64,000 nt of DNA from Herminiimonas contaminans (GTDB taxonomy: Bacteria; Pseudomonadota; Gammaproteobacteria; Burkholderiales; Burkholderiaceae_D). The notes under the pieces are model-generated. The model ran no database searches. It saw nothing but the letters and a program-made list of their open reading frames with translations, and was not told the DNA's origin. Shown in pieces: positions 1 to 15,474 of this stretch. The stretch covers positions 1 to 64,000 of the forward strand of contig NZ_JADOEL010000021.1 in NCBI RefSeq assembly GCF_015645465.1. Reading direction: 5' to 3'. A program made the position numbers and the translations under genes. Position 1 is the first letter of the stretch. Every line of letters starts with the position of its first letter.

Positions 1-88
1 CCGCTGGCTATGGACCTATAATCACGAACGCCCCAACATGGCCATCGGAGGCATCACCCCAAAACAGAAACTGGCCCTGGCCGCATAG
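1..88 (+). mobile_element. IS3-family transposase (OrfB), C-terminal end only
   Basis: Reading from base 2, an open frame ends at the TAG at 86-88 and gives a 28-residue tail with RWLWTYNHERPN followed by GGITPKQKLALAA. This is the usual C-terminus of the rve integrase-core transposase of IS3-family elements (the segment after the catalytic Glu). The rest of the element lies to the left of the window. The non-coding stretch 89 to about 127, with a G-run followed by ATTAC, is probably the right inverted-repeat end; the left end is needed to prove it. Confidence 0.8.
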
Positions 89-127
89 TCTCTACTCTCA
101 AGTCGCTTTAAAAATGGGGGGATTACC

Positions 128-1833
128 CTACCTCGCTCTACGCACCAAATGGAAGCGGAAAGACACCGATAGTTCAAGCTATTGCTTTTTGCTTGGGATT
201 TCACACTAAGTTCAGAACAGATATTCGTGACAATTGCTTAGAAGCAGTGCTGACCTTTGAACATGGTGGCAATATTTTCACAACTCGTCGTGAGATGAGC
301 AATGATTTTCATCTGACAGTTGAAGTTGATGGAAATACCAAGGAATTTTTCAGTGAAGGAGATTTTTCGACAACTCTGTTTCAAACACTTCGGCTGAACG
401 AACCAGTATTGATTGGGACAGATCGTTCTCCAACAAAACCTTATATTTCTACTGTACTGCCAATCTTTTACGCTAAACAAGATGGCGGTTACCTAGACCC
501 CTACAAAGCGTCGGCCAACTTCGTTCAAGACCAACACGTTGAAATGATCCGGTTCGCCTTCGGTCTCGGGCCTAAAAACTCTTACTCAGCGAAGAAAGAT
601 CTTCTTAAGGCCCAAGACGAATTGGAAGCAGCACAACGGCGAGTCGTTTATCAACAAAAAATCGTTGCGGACCTATCTGAACGAGTTGACGATTCCCCGA
701 CTGCTAGAGCGGAACGTGACGGGCGCTCTTCGTTGATTTCATCTCAGCTTAGTGAATTAAAGGATACCGTAGACACAAAGAGTGCTGCTGATGATGCGCT
801 GCGTGATCTTCTGAACGCAAAGGAGGAGAAGCTACGCATAGCTAAACGTCAGCAATTTGACCTTCGCACCCGTATTGCAGGAATTGATTCTATTCGAGGA
901 GAAATTGACGGGGAAATTAGAACACTTTCACTCAATGAAGAATCGAAACGAGCCTTTGAATTCTTTGGCGGTGATATCTGCAGTCGTTCCGATTGCGGGC
1001 TCTTTTTTTCAAGCTCGGAGTCGTACGCGAAAAATCTGATGTATTTGAAAGATCAAATCAAAGATCTAGAATCGAACTCCGCACGTGCGGAGGTCTTGCA
1101 AGAAGAACTTGAACGCCGGATCGACGAAGATGAGGCTGAGCGCTTATTGATTTTGTCGAAAATGAATGATCGACCACAACATGCGGCGATTGATCATCTA
1201 GTCACTACCGTCCAATCTCTTACGAAAGAACTACTGGAGATTGAACAGAAGCGCATCATAGTGGAATCATTAGCTGAGGAGCGGCGCAAATACATACAGT
1301 TCGAGAATGAACGAGCAAGCCTTCAGGATCGAATTTCAAATCTTAAAAATAATTCGAAAGCAGACTTCGAGTTTAGCAAGCTACGCTCAAAAGTACGTGA
1401 GTATCTAATTGAATGGTTAGATACACTTGAGACACTAAACATCTCTCGCGATATCGATATTGATACGAGCTTCAAGTTCAAGTTCGGCCCTGAACCATTG
1501 GACGTAATCGGCGGTAGCACACGCAATCGTTTAATTCTTGCAATTCATGCTGCAATTTTCCAAGCTTACTTGGAAGCACCAGATCGGCCATTCCGTTTTA
1601 TGATTCTCGACACACCCAAACAAAACGAGTTAGATGGCCAAGATCTCACTAACTATCTGGAAAAACTTGAAGGTATCTGTGAAAAATTTGGCGGCCAACT
1701 CGTACTCTCTTCTACAGAGTATCACCACAAAATCGGCGAGAAAGACAAAGAGTGGCTTCCGCTATACCCTGGAGAAAAGCAACCGATGTATCTGGGGAAA
1801 CCAGGCACTATGTTGAAACCAGCGGACAGTTAA
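128..1833 (+). pseudogene. SMC/RecF-like ABC ATPase, 5' end lost at the IS junction
   Basis: The frame is open from base 112, just after a TAA in the IS end, to the TAA at 1831-1833. It encodes a Walker A motif (APNGSGKT, bases 142-165) only a few codons inside the junction. A long charged coiled-coil region follows, with a CSRSDC pair near its middle. The C-terminal head has an ABC-signature-like VIGGSTRNR and a Walker B/D-loop-like MILDTPKQNELDG. No ATG or GTG precedes the Walker A; the first usable start is TTG at 193, which would leave the P-loop out. The gene is therefore probably an IS-truncated relic, unless the IS supplies a start. Codon use is clearly more AT-rich than the origin genes to the right, suggesting acquisition. 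Such ATPases occur in DNA repair and in anti-phage systems; no partner gene survives here. About 12 further bases (112-127) are probably IS-derived. Confidence 0.7.
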
Positions 1834-2020
1834 TCATGGGCAGTAGTGCTCTTAACGATTTTTTCTATCGACAAAATTATATGCCCGTACTTTTGTCTTG
1901 AATGTAACCATCTACATATCTCCAGACCATTCAAATCCAAATTGAGGGCAACGCAAATTTAATAAGTCTTCTCAACGCTTCTAATTTGCTGATGCAAAGC
2001 CTTCAGTTCCTCTGCCAAAT

Positions 2021-2050
2021 AACAAAAGACCCCAAATGGGGCCTTTTGTT
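2021..2050. terminator. Bidirectional terminator downstream of gyrB
   Basis: Near-perfect inverted repeat: AACAAAAG-A-CCCC on the left, GGGG-C-CTTTTGTT on the right, with a 4-base loop. T-rich flanks occur in both directions. It closes the leftward gyrB transcript and may also stop rightward transcription from the ATPase relic. The rest of 1834-2092 shows no gene. Confidence 0.75.
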
Positions 2051-2092
2051 ATTTACGTGAGAATTTTTCAAATATTTTAAAAATCTTCCAAA

Positions 2093-4937
<2,845 letters not shown>

Positions 4938-6044
4938 TTAAATACGCATCGGCATGACGACGTATTTGAAGTCCGGATTGTCCGGCACGGTGATCAGTGC
5001 TGACGAGTTAGCGTCGCCGAGGGCGATGTTGATGCTGTCGCCTTTGAGGTTGTTCAATACGTCCAGCAGGTAAGTCACGTTGAAGCCGATATCGACGCTA
5101 TCGCCGCCGTAATCGATTTCGATTTCTTCGACTGCTTCTTCCTGGTCGGCATTGGTCGAGCTGATTTTCATGCTGCCCGGGCTCATGATGCAACGCACGC
5201 CTTTGAACTTGTCCGAGGTCATGATCGCAGCACGTTGCAACGAACGCAGCAGCGCATCTCGGCCGATGGTGAAGTTGTTTTTGTAACCCTTAGGTACGAC
5301 GCGGGTGTAATCCGGGAACTTGCCTTCTACCAGTTTGGAGATCAGTTCGATATCGCCAAAGGTCAGCTTGACCTGGTTGTTGGCGATTTCCAGATCGACT
5401 GGCTGATCGTTTTCTTCCAGCAGGCGTTGCAGTTCGATGATGGTTTTGCGCGGGATGATGACTTCCTGACGCGGGAATTCCTGCTCGGTTGCGACCTGGC
5501 AGAACGCCAGACGGTGACCGTCGGTCGCCACGGCGATGACGTTCTTGCCGTCAACGACGAGCAACAGACCATTGAGGTAGTAACGGATGTCTTGCTGCGC
5601 CATCGAGAAGTGCACCATGTTGAACAGGTGCTTCAAGGTTTTTTGCGGCAGCGTGACTTTGGCGTTGTATTGCTCAGCCTGGGCCACGGTAGGGAATTCT
5701 TCTGCCGCCAGGGTCTGCAATGCGAAACGGGATTTGCCCGATTGCACGGTCATGCGCTTGTTAGCGAGTGTCAGCGAAACGTCGCCGGAGTCCGGCAGCG
5801 CGCGCAAGATGTCGAGCAATTTACGTGCAGCAACCGTGGTCGATGCAACGTCGTTGCCGCTGCCGACTTGGGCGTGCGTGGTGATCTGCACTTCGATGTC
5901 GGTCGACAGGAAAGAGACTCTCTCGCCATCCTTGCGTATGAGGATATTGGCCAGAATCGGCAATGTGTGCCGACGCTCGACAATACCACTCACAATCTGC
6001 AGCGGACGTAACAGCGCGTCTCGTTGGGTTTTGACCAATTGCAT
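4938..6044 (-). CDS. dnaN: DNA polymerase III beta subunit (sliding clamp)
   Basis: This 368-residue ring-forming processivity clamp tethers DNA polymerase III to DNA. It starts with MQLVKTQRDALLRPLQ and ends with the typical VMPMRI, whose residues line the clamp-binding pocket. The frame extends 17 codons further upstream, but the ATG at 6044 has a good AAGGAT ribosome site at the right distance and matches the family start, so I use it. It lies between dnaA and gyrB, all leftward, as in most bacterial origin regions. Confidence 0.97.
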   Translation of the reverse strand: MQLVKTQRDALLRPLQIVSGIVERRHTLPILANILIRKDGERVSFLSTDIEVQITTHAQVGSGNDVASTTVAARKLLDILRALPDSGDVSLTLANKRMTVQSGKSRFALQTLAAEEFPTVAQAEQYNAKVTLPQKTLKHLFNMVHFSMAQQDIRYYLNGLLLVVDGKNVIAVATDGHRLAFCQVATEQEFPRQEVIIPRKTIIELQRLLEENDQPVDLEIANNQVKLTFGDIELISKLVEGKFPDYTRVVPKGYKNNFTIGRDALLRSLQRAAIMTSDKFKGVRCIMSPGSMKISSTNADQEEAVEEIEIDYGGDSVDIGFNVTYLLDVLNNLKGDSINIALGDANSSALITVPDNPDFKYVVMPMRI

Positions 6045-6320
6045 AGTTAGATCCTTATCGATAGTTAAACGAATACGGTATTCAGTGAAACCCATGCCTG
6101 ATGCACTTCATCGGCACTCTATATATAGAGACTGATTTCGCGCACGTCGACCGGCATTCTTTTTGGCCTTCATTCCATTTCCGCCTGGATAAATACAGAG
6201 GGAAAGGAACGCGGCATTTTTAACCGGAGGCATACTCTACAACACCCCGTATTTTGACAGAAACACCCGTCTAAAAGCCGGTTTGCCGCGATTTTGTCCT
6301 TCTTCTTACTTATGCACCGG

Positions 6321-6363
6321 ATATCCACCACTTATCCCACGGATATCCACAAAGTTATCCACA
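6321..6363. promoter_or_regulatory. DnaA-box cluster between dnaA and dnaN (possible oriC part)
   Basis: Four 9-mers lie in the same orientation, with starts 11, 11 and 12 bases apart: ATATCCACC (6321), TTATCCCAC (6332), ATATCCACA (6343) and TTATCCACA (6355). The last is a perfect R-type DnaA box; the others differ by one or two bases. This helical spacing is typical of origin arrays or DnaA autoregulation. The rest of 6045-6391 shows no gene. The array lies just downstream of dnaA. Confidence 0.75.
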
Positions 6364-6391
6364 GGCCGATAGGCAGCAGCGATTTCAGTGC

Positions 6392-7774
6392 TTAACCCTT
6401 CAAGGTTTGCTCAAGCACGTGCAACTCATGGTTGCATTCCGGGCTCTTGCCACGATCCGCGGCGATCTTGCGAACTGCGTGCAAGACCGTCGTATGGTCA
6501 CGTCCGCCAAACAACTCACCAATTTCGGGCAAGCTTTTTTGCGTTAATTCTTTAGCAAGGTACATCGCTATCTGACGTGGTCGGGCAATATTCGCAGGGC
6601 GTTTTTTGGAGTACATATCCGCCACTTTGATATTAAAAAAGTCAGCCACGGTCTTTTGGATGTTCTCTACCGAGATCTGACGATTTTGCACCGATAACAG
6701 GTCTTTTAATGCATCCTTGACAACTTCAATCGTGATGTCTTTGCCATGGAAACGGGAGTAAGCAAGAATCTTGCGCAACGCGCCTTCGAGTTCGCGGACG
6801 TTGGAACGTAAATGTTTGGCAACAAAAAACGCCACGTCATCGGAGAAGGTCACACCTTCCTGCACCGCTTTTTTGAGCAAAATAGCAACCCGCATTTCCA
6901 GTTCCGGTGGTTCGACGGCGACCGTCAAACCCGAATCGAAACGTGAAATCAGGCGATCATCCATACCCGTAATTTCTTTCGGATAGGTGTCGCTGGTGAT
7001 GATGATTTGCTTCTTGGCCGCGATCAGCGCTTCGAACGCATAGAAGAATTCTTCCTGCGTGCGGCTCTTGCCGCCAAAGAACTGGATGTCGTCGATCAGC
7101 AACAGATCGAGTGAGTGGTAGTAGCGCTTGAAGTCGTCAAAACCCTTACGTTGGTAAGCGGTCACTACGTCGCGAACGTACTGTTCTGCGTGAATATAGC
7201 GGATTTTGACGTCAGGATTGTCAGCCAGCACCTGGTTGCCGATGGCATGGATCAAGTGGGTTTTACCGAGGCCGACGCCGCCATATAAGAACAGCGGGTT
7301 GTATGAACTGCCGGGATTATTGGCGACCTGGATTGCTGCCGCGCGCGCCAATTGGTTGGCTTTGCCGGTGACGAAACTGTCAAATGTCAGTGCTGTATTA
7401 ATACGGCTTTGATCACGACGCGGGGTCGCTTCACTGGCGTTCGACGGAATCGGTTCGAGCACACTGGCCGGCACATCATCGGATTGCGACGGAGCAATAC
7501 TGGCGGCTGCGGTCGGCTTGCGGGCCGCAGTCAGGCGCGGATCCAGGACAAACTGTACGTCCACCGGCATTTCCCAGAATTGGGTGGCCAGGGTGGTGAT
7601 GCGACTCGCGAACTGGGTTTTTACCCAGTCCAGCTTGAAACGATTCGGCGCGGCGATGCGCAAGGTGCCGTCCTCGTAATCAAGCGGAGCGAGTGGCTTA
7701 ATCCACGCACTATATTGTTGAGGCGTCAATTCCTGCTCCAACTGGGCGGAGCAGGTCTGCCAGAAATTTTCCAT
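6392..7774 (-). CDS. dnaA: Chromosomal replication initiator DnaA
   Basis: This 460-residue AAA+ initiator binds DnaA boxes at oriC and melts DNA. Domain I is at the N-terminus ([16 protein letters not shown]), followed by a variable Pro/Ala-rich linker at about residues 85-120. The AAA+ core has Walker [10 protein letters not shown] and Walker [10 protein letters not shown]. Domain IV ends with the DNA-binding signature [12 protein letters not shown]. It is transcribed leftward towards dnaN, with DnaA boxes on both sides of the gene suggesting autoregulation. It diverges from rpmH. Confidence 0.98.
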   Translation of the reverse strand: MENFWQTCSAQLEQELTPQQYSAWIKPLAPLDYEDGTLRIAAPNRFKLDWVKTQFASRITTLATQFWEMPVDVQFVLDPRLTAARKPTAAASIAPSQSDDVPASVLEPIPSNASEATPRRDQSRINTALTFDSFVTGKANQLARAAAIQVANNPGSSYNPLFLYGGVGLGKTHLIHAIGNQVLADNPDVKIRYIHAEQYVRDVVTAYQRKGFDDFKRYYHSLDLLLIDDIQFFGGKSRTQEEFFYAFEALIAAKKQIIITSDTYPKEITGMDDRLISRFDSGLTVAVEPPELEMRVAILLKKAVQEGVTFSDDVAFFVAKHLRSNVRELEGALRKILAYSRFHGKDITIEVVKDALKDLLSVQNRQISVENIQKTVADFFNIKVADMYSKKRPANIARPRQIAMYLAKELTQKSLPEIGELFGGRDHTTVLHAVRKIAADRGKSPECNHELHVLEQTLKG

Positions 7775-7886
7775 GAATCTTCTACGTGAATTTGTTCGGG
7801 GGTGTTGCTGCGGCGCCCAGGGATGGTCTATTTATATGCCGGGCGGCGCGCCACATGTAGTCCTATTCTACCCTTGACCGGCAAAG

Positions 7887-7895
7887 TTATCCACA
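7887..7895. promoter_or_regulatory. DnaA box upstream of dnaA
   Basis: A perfect TTATCCACA lies in the dnaA-rpmH gap (7775-8112). The surrounding 17 bases, AAAGTTATCCACAGGCC, are repeated exactly at 6351-6367 on the other side of dnaA. It probably takes part in dnaA autoregulation or origin function. Confidence 0.7.
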
Positions 7896-7947
7896 GGCCA
7901 GGCGCTTATTTCAATGTGTACTTTCCTACTAAAAGTATGCTAAGTGA

Positions 7948-7977
7948 TTGACAGGGAAGCGGAAAATGCTGTCTAAT
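7948..7977 (+). promoter_or_regulatory. Sigma-70 promoter for rpmH-rnpA-yidD-yidC
   Basis: A consensus -35 TTGACA (7948-7953) and a -10 TCTAAT (7972-7977, 5/6) are separated by 18 bases. Transcription would start near 7985 and give a leader of about 130 nt before rpmH. The strong match fits high expression of ribosomal protein L34. Confidence 0.65.
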
Positions 7978-8112
7978 TCAGGGTTCACTACCCAGGATGT
8001 TGGTAAGTTGTGTTGTCGCCAGTCAGGCATCAGCATGCACCAGCTGCCCAGAAATTTGGCGATGGGCGCGTGATGTTCCGATTTATATTATTTGCTGATT
8101 AGCGAGACCAAC

Positions 8113-8247
8113 ATGAAACGTACTTACCAACCTTCCGTCGTACGCCGCAAGCGCACCCATGGCTTTCGCGTCCGTATGGCAACCCGCGGTGGCCGCGCTG
8201 TGCTCAATGCACGTCGCGCCAAAGGCCGTAAGCGCCTCGCTGCTTAA
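8113..8247 (+). CDS. rpmH: 50S ribosomal protein L34
   Basis: A 44-codon frame from ATG 8113 to TAA 8245-8247 encodes [18 protein letters not shown], then [26 protein letters not shown]. This is the canonical very basic L34 of the large ribosomal subunit, full length for the family. It is the first gene of the rightward origin operon. rnpA starts 9 bases after its stop, the usual coupling of the two genes. Confidence 0.97.
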   Translation: MKRTYQPSVVRRKRTHGFRVRMATRGGRAVLNARRAKGRKRLAA

Positions 8248-8256
8248 GCGAATGGC

Positions 8257-8667
8257 GTGACCGGCGATCGTTCGCTCGACTTTGCACGCGATCGGCGGAT
8301 CGTTAAAACGGATGAATTTTCATCCGTTTTTCGTTTGCGACCCGTGCAACGTACCGCACACTTCGTGCTGTATACACGTCAGACCGATCTGCCACACGCC
8401 CGTCTGGGTGTGGTAGCAGCCAAGCGCTTCGCGCCACGTGCCGTGACTCGTAATACGATCAAGCGCGTGACGCGGGAGCTGTTCCGACAAACGGCATTGC
8501 CGTCCATCGATTGCATCGTTCGTCTGTCGCAACCTGTTAATTCGAAAAAAGGGCCAGCCACTACGGCCAGCCTGAAAGCCGCATTACGGGAAGAATTGAC
8601 GCGACTGTTTGCTTCTCTAAGTCTGCATCAAGGTGTTTCGCAGCGTTTGCCGGAGGCGAACAAATGA
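8257..8667 (+). CDS. rnpA: Ribonuclease P protein component
   Basis: This 136-residue basic protein partners the RNase P RNA in maturing tRNA 5' ends. Family marks are the [30 protein letters not shown] core, in which RNxxKR is the conserved RNA-binding motif (here RNTIKR). The start is GTG at 8257; the nearby ATG at 8252 runs straight into a stop. It overlaps yidD by four bases (ATGA), indicating translational coupling. Confidence 0.95.
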   Translation: MTGDRSLDFARDRRIVKTDEFSSVFRLRPVQRTAHFVLYTRQTDLPHARLGVVAAKRFAPRAVTRNTIKRVTRELFRQTALPSIDCIVRLSQPVNSKKGPATTASLKAALREELTRLFASLSLHQGVSQRLPEANK

Positions 8668-8924
8668 AAACGATCTTGCAGTTACTGGTACGTGCTTACC
8701 AATTGGGCATCAGCCCGTTTCTCGGACAAAATTGTCGCTTTTATCCAAGCTGCTCCAGCTATGCTATCGAGGCTCTTGAAGAGCACGGTGCACTGAAGGG
8801 CAGCTTTTTGGCGGCCAGACGCTTGTGCAAATGCCATCCGTGGCATGCCGGAGGCCTTGATCCGGTACCCAAAAAATCATCGTCCAAAACTTCTACAACC
8901 GCTTGCGGTTGCGGCCATTCCTGA
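8664..8924 (+). CDS. yidD: Membrane protein insertion efficiency factor YidD
   Basis: This 86-residue protein has the conserved [27 protein letters not shown] core and the [13 protein letters not shown] motif. It is a small amphipathic inner-membrane-associated protein that helps insert membrane proteins with YidC, which lies just downstream. The C-terminal tail is Ser/Thr/Lys-rich with two late cysteines (CGCGHS) and is variable in the family. Confidence 0.95.
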   Translation: MKTILQLLVRAYQLGISPFLGQNCRFYPSCSSYAIEALEEHGALKGSFLAARRLCKCHPWHAGGLDPVPKKSSSKTSTTACGCGHS

Positions 8925-8942
8925 TTACTGATTAAGACACTT

Positions 8943-10640
8943 ATGGATATCAAACGTACCGTCCTGTGGGTTGTGTTCTCGTTTTCACTGCTAATGCTGT
9001 GGGACAACTACAACCGCTATACCGGCAAACCATCGATCTTCTTCGACAATCCGACCACGCAAGCAGCCAAACCTGCTGCCACCGACGACGGTAAAACGGC
9101 CTCAGCCCCAACCGCAGACGTTCCGACTTCCAGCAGTGCACAGCAGGCAAATGCCAGCGGCGTACCAACTGACGCTGCCACAGCAGCAACAAAAAGCGAA
9201 GTGGTTACCATCACCACTGACCTGATCAAGGTTGACATCGATACCGTCGGCGGCGAAATCCGTCACCTGGAATTGCTGACCCACCACGAAAGCTCGGATT
9301 CGACCAAAGACGTGGTCTTGTTTGATTCGACTCCGCCACGTACTTACCTCGGCCAGACCGGCCTGATCGGCGGCGCGTATCCTAACCATAAATCAGTCTT
9401 CACCGTACGTCCGGGTCCACGCACACTGGAAAGCGGTGATCAGGTTCAACTGGTACTGGAAGCCGAACAAAGCGGCGTGAAACTGGTCAAGACCTACACT
9501 TTCAAGCGCGGCGAATACAAGATCGACATCAAGCATGACGTCGTCAACAAAACCGCTGCGCCTATTAACCCATCGCTCTACCTGCAACTGGTACGCGACG
9601 GTTCCAAGCTGAACAATGAATCGATGTTCTACAGCACCTTCACTGGTCCTGCGGTCTACTCGAATACCGACAAGTTCCAGAAAGTCAGCTTCGAATCGAT
9701 CGAAAAAGGCAAGATTGAGCACGTCCTGAAAGCCGACAGCGGCTGGATCGCGATGGTGCAGCATTACTTCGTTTCGGCGTTCGTACCACCGGCCGATGCG
9801 CCACGTGAATACTTCACCAAGAAACTGGCAACCAATCTGTACGCAGTCGGCGCGATCATGCCTATGGGCGCTGTCGCTCCTGGCGCAACCGGATCGATGG
9901 ACGCTACGCTGTACTCCGGCCCACAAGAATCGAAACGTCTGGAAGCCGTGGCTCCTGGCTTTGAACTGGTCAAGGACTATGGCTGGCTGACCGTCATCGC
10001 ACGTCCGATTTTCTGGCTGATGATCCAGATCCACCAATTGCTCGGCAACTGGGGCTGGACCATTATCGTGTTGACCATCGTCATCAAACTGGCGTTCTTC
10101 CCATTGTCAGCAGCCAGCTATCGCAGTATGGCGAAGATGAAACTGGTCACGCCAAAAATGACCGAAATCCGTACCAAGTACAAAAATGAGCCGCAAAAAA
10201 TGAATGCGGCCATGATGGAGCTGTACAAGAAAGAGAAGATCAATCCGCTGGGTGGCTGTATGCCTATCCTGATCCAGATCCCGGTCTTCATTTCGCTGTA
10301 CTGGGTACTGCTGGCCAGCGTCGAAATGCGCAATGCACCATGGCTGTGGATTACCGATCTGGCGTCGCCTGACGTACTGTTCGGCTCCTACATGATCGGT
10401 TCGTTCCACCTGACCATTGGTATCCTGCCTATCCTGATGGCGGTTTCGATGTTCATCCAGACCAAGCTGAACCCGACACCACCGGATCCTATCCAGGCTA
10501 AAGTGATGATGTTCATGCCGATCGCATTCTCGCTGATGTTCTTCTTCTTCCCGGCCGGTCTGGTGCTGTACTGGGTAGTCAACAACATCCTGTCGATTGC
10601 GCAGCAATGGACCATCGGCAAAAAGATGGGTACCAACTAA
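8943..10640 (+). CDS. yidC: Membrane protein insertase YidC
   Basis: This 565-residue inner-membrane insertase acts alone or with SecYEG. It has an N-terminal membrane helix (residues 5-20), then an Ala/Thr/Pro-rich linker and the large periplasmic domain of Gram-negative YidC (about 85-340). A five-helix C-terminal core begins near WGWTIIVLTIVIKLAFFPLSAASYRSMAKM and ends near FFPAGLVLYWVVNNILSIAQQW. The conserved positive residue of the hydrophilic groove is in SYRSMAKM. It ends the rpmH-yidC operon before a terminator. Confidence 0.97.
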   Translation: MDIKRTVLWVVFSFSLLMLWDNYNRYTGKPSIFFDNPTTQAAKPAATDDGKTASAPTADVPTSSSAQQANASGVPTDAATAATKSEVVTITTDLIKVDIDTVGGEIRHLELLTHHESSDSTKDVVLFDSTPPRTYLGQTGLIGGAYPNHKSVFTVRPGPRTLESGDQVQLVLEAEQSGVKLVKTYTFKRGEYKIDIKHDVVNKTAAPINPSLYLQLVRDGSKLNNESMFYSTFTGPAVYSNTDKFQKVSFESIEKGKIEHVLKADSGWIAMVQHYFVSAFVPPADAPREYFTKKLATNLYAVGAIMPMGAVAPGATGSMDATLYSGPQESKRLEAVAPGFELVKDYGWLTVIARPIFWLMIQIHQLLGNWGWTIIVLTIVIKLAFFPLSAASYRSMAKMKLVTPKMTEIRTKYKNEPQKMNAAMMELYKKEKINPLGGCMPILIQIPVFISLYWVLLASVEMRNAPWLWITDLASPDVLFGSYMIGSFHLTIGILPILMAVSMFIQTKLNPTPPDPIQAKVMMFMPIAFSLMFFFFPAGLVLYWVVNNILSIAQQWTIGKKMGTN

Positions 10641-10650
10641 AACTGCATGC

Positions 10651-10708
10651 CGGTAATCGCTGATTACCGTATATAAAAAAAGCCCGTGTTGTTTGCGGGC
10701 TTTTTTGT
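10651..10708 (+). terminator. Terminator after yidC
   Basis: A CGGTAATC/GATTACCG hairpin (10651-10669) is followed by an A-tract, then GCCCG (10682-10686) and CGGGC (10696-10700) with a T6 tail. The second hairpin is a standard intrinsic terminator. Confidence 0.85.
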
Positions 10709-10744
10709 TGCCTAAAATATCTGAACTCACTATAGAATTGCTGC

Positions 10745-12142
10745 ATGAACTTTGACTCTTCCCCCATCGCAGCAATCGCCACCGCACCAGGCCGTGGCGG
10801 CATCGGCGTCGTACGCGTCTCCGGTAAAAATATCTCTTCCATCGTCGAGGCAGTGTGCGCCACCAAAGGTGCCGAACTCCAGCCACGGCATGCCACTTTC
10901 ACCAACTTCGTCAACGCTGATGGCAGCGTGATCGACCAGGGTCTGGCGCTGTACTTCAAGGCACCACATTCCTATACCGGCGAAGACGTGCTGGAACTGC
11001 AGGGCCACGGCGGCCCGGTGGTTTTGCAAATGTTGCTGACTCGCTGCCTGGAAGCAGGTGCGGACATCGGTTTGCGCATGGCGCAACCAGGTGAATTCAC
11101 ACACCGCGCCTTCCTCAACGACAAACTGGACCTGGCGCAAGCCGAAGGCGTCATCGACCTGATCGAGGCATCGACCGAAGCTGCAGCCAAATCCGCCTCG
11201 CAATCACTGTCCGGCGCATTCTCCAAAACCATCCAGGAACTGGTCGACAAGATTACCAACCTGCGCATGCTGGTCGAAGCCACGCTGGATTTCCCGGAAG
11301 AAGAAATCGACTTCCTGGAAAAATCCGACGCGCGCGGTCAACTCACTGGCATACGTGAAGCACTGCAAGCGGTTTTTGCGCAGGCTTCGCAGGGTGCCTT
11401 GTTGCGCGACGGTCTCAACATCGTGCTGGCCGGACAACCGAACGTCGGCAAATCTTCGTTGCTCAATGCGCTAGCCGGCAGCGATGTCGCCATCGTCACC
11501 GCCATCGCTGGCACCACCCGCGACAAAGTCATCGAAACCATCCAGATCGAAGGCATACCGGTCAATGTGATCGATACCGCCGGTATCCGTGACGCCAGCG
11601 ATGCAACAGATGAAGTAGAGCGCATTGGTATCGAACGCACCTGGGCCGCAGTAAAAACAGCCGACGTCATCATCCACATGCTGGACGCCAGCCGCGGCCC
11701 GACCCGTGCGGATGAACAAATCGTCGAACGCTTCCCGGAAAACATCCCGGTCATGCGCATCTGGAACAAGATCGACTTGTCGGGTCACCGCCCTGCGATC
11801 GACCGCATGCCGGATTCGACCCACATCTATGTCTCGGCAACTGATTTGCAGGGTATGGATTTATTGCGTGGTGAATTGTTGCGCCTGATCGGCTGGCAGC
11901 AAACCGGTGAATCGCTATACCTCGCACGCGAACGTCACTTGATCGCGTTGAAAGCAGCGCATGATCATCTGGAAATAGCAGCACAGCATGCGGCGCACGA
12001 TAGCGAAGCAACTGATCCGGCACTCGATCTATTCGCTGAAGAATTGCGTCTGGCGCAGGAACGTCTGTCCAGCATTACCGGTGAATTCACTTCGGATGAT
12101 TTGCTTGGTGTGATTTTCAGTCGCTTCTGTATCGGCAAGTAA
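10745..12142 (+). CDS. mnmE: tRNA uridine-5-carboxymethylaminomethyl modification GTPase
   Basis: This 465-residue protein works with MnmG to modify the wobble uridine of certain tRNAs. The N-terminal folate-binding domain starts [20 protein letters not shown]. The inserted G domain has G1 [10 protein letters not shown]2 GTTRD, G3 DTAG and G4 NKID. The C-terminus is the invariant FCIGK, whose Cys is conserved. It has its own transcription unit after the yidC terminator, but keeps the usual position next to yidC. Confidence 0.97.
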   Translation: MNFDSSPIAAIATAPGRGGIGVVRVSGKNISSIVEAVCATKGAELQPRHATFTNFVNADGSVIDQGLALYFKAPHSYTGEDVLELQGHGGPVVLQMLLTRCLEAGADIGLRMAQPGEFTHRAFLNDKLDLAQAEGVIDLIEASTEAAAKSASQSLSGAFSKTIQELVDKITNLRMLVEATLDFPEEEIDFLEKSDARGQLTGIREALQAVFAQASQGALLRDGLNIVLAGQPNVGKSSLLNALAGSDVAIVTAIAGTTRDKVIETIQIEGIPVNVIDTAGIRDASDATDEVERIGIERTWAAVKTADVIIHMLDASRGPTRADEQIVERFPENIPVMRIWNKIDLSGHRPAIDRMPDSTHIYVSATDLQGMDLLRGELLRLIGWQQTGESLYLARERHLIALKAAHDHLEIAAQHAAHDSEATDPALDLFAEELRLAQERLSSITGEFTSDDLLGVIFSRFCIGK

Positions 12143-12154
12143 CTATCTCGGCCA

Positions 12155-12178
12155 GGGTTCCGTCTGCTTGCGGAACCC
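12155..12178. terminator. Hairpin between mnmE and a convergent gene
   Basis: GGGTTCCG (12155-12162) pairs perfectly with CGGAACCC (12171-12178) across an 8-base loop. It lies between two convergent genes. There is no clear T-run, so it is a probable but not textbook terminator. Confidence 0.45.
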
Positions 12179-12186
12179 CAGTCGCA

Positions 12187-12639
12187 TCACTCCTGCAGCG
12201 GATAAATATCCTTACCCCACATTTCTGCAGGTCCATCTACCGGAAACAATACTACGCCGGTCTTGCTAGGCATCAAGATGGGTGAGTGTTGCTGGCCCGC
12301 TTGTCGTACATAGCGCGCGCCTATAAAAGTCTTCACCAACACACCACTGCGATACTCTATCGCGCATGAATTGCTATCCGTATCCAGACCAAACCTGCGC
12401 GCTATTTCATCTGGCGACAACCGTTTTGCCGAAGACTCGACGATGTTCCAGCGCTCTGACTTGGCCTCGCGTTGCATCAGTACAAATCTGTTCTTTTGCC
12501 GCTTCACGCGATATTGGGTTTCGGCACCTCGCCACGGCTCATACATGCCAATCAGTTCGCTGCACGCCCATGCCGACGGCACGACCAGCATGAGTGCCAA
12601 CAGCAGCGCTACCGGCTTTACCCAATGTATCCCGTTCAT
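12187..12639 (-). CDS. Hypothetical exported protein
   Basis: This 150-residue protein has a clear N-terminal signal peptide (hydrophobic VALLLALMLVVPSAWA, with likely cleavage after AWA before CSEL). The mature part is mixed alpha/beta-looking with no motif I recognise; it contains two further aromatic-rich stretches and ends GKDIYPLQE. The start ATG has a GGGGA ribosome site. It is convergent with mnmE. The predicted location is the periplasm; the function is unknown. Confidence 0.65.
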   Translation of the reverse strand: MNGIHWVKPVALLLALMLVVPSAWACSELIGMYEPWRGAETQYRVKRQKNRFVLMQREAKSERWNIVESSAKRLSPDEIARRFGLDTDSNSCAIEYRSGVLVKTFIGARYVRQAGQQHSPILMPSKTGVVLFPVDGPAEMWGKDIYPLQE

Positions 12640-15306
<2,667 letters not shown>

Positions 15307-15330
15307 ATCCCCACATCAGCAGCCACACTG

Positions 15331-15370
15331 CGGATCGCCCCGGCCTGATGGTCGGCGCGGTCCGTTTTTT
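15331..15370 (+). terminator. Terminator after icd
   Basis: A long imperfect GC-rich stem starts CGGATCGCC and closes GGCGCGGTCCG, with loop TGAT and a T6 tail at 15365-15370. It sits 25 bases after the icd stop. Confidence 0.75.
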
Positions 15371-15427
15371 CTGGGCAAGATTGTTAAGATAATGTTCAGA
15401 TTGCAACACTCTCTGCACAGCCTGCTG

Positions 15428-15444
15428 CAGTTGGGTACAATTTG
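15428..15444 (+). promoter_or_regulatory. Probable promoter element before lpxO, shared with icd
   Basis: CAGTTGGGTACAATTTG is identical to 12826-12842 upstream of icd. It contains a -10-like TACAAT. It lies 31 bases before the lpxO start. Confidence 0.4.
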
Positions 15445-15474
15445 CCTTTCGCCCTGTCTGTACTATTTCTACCA

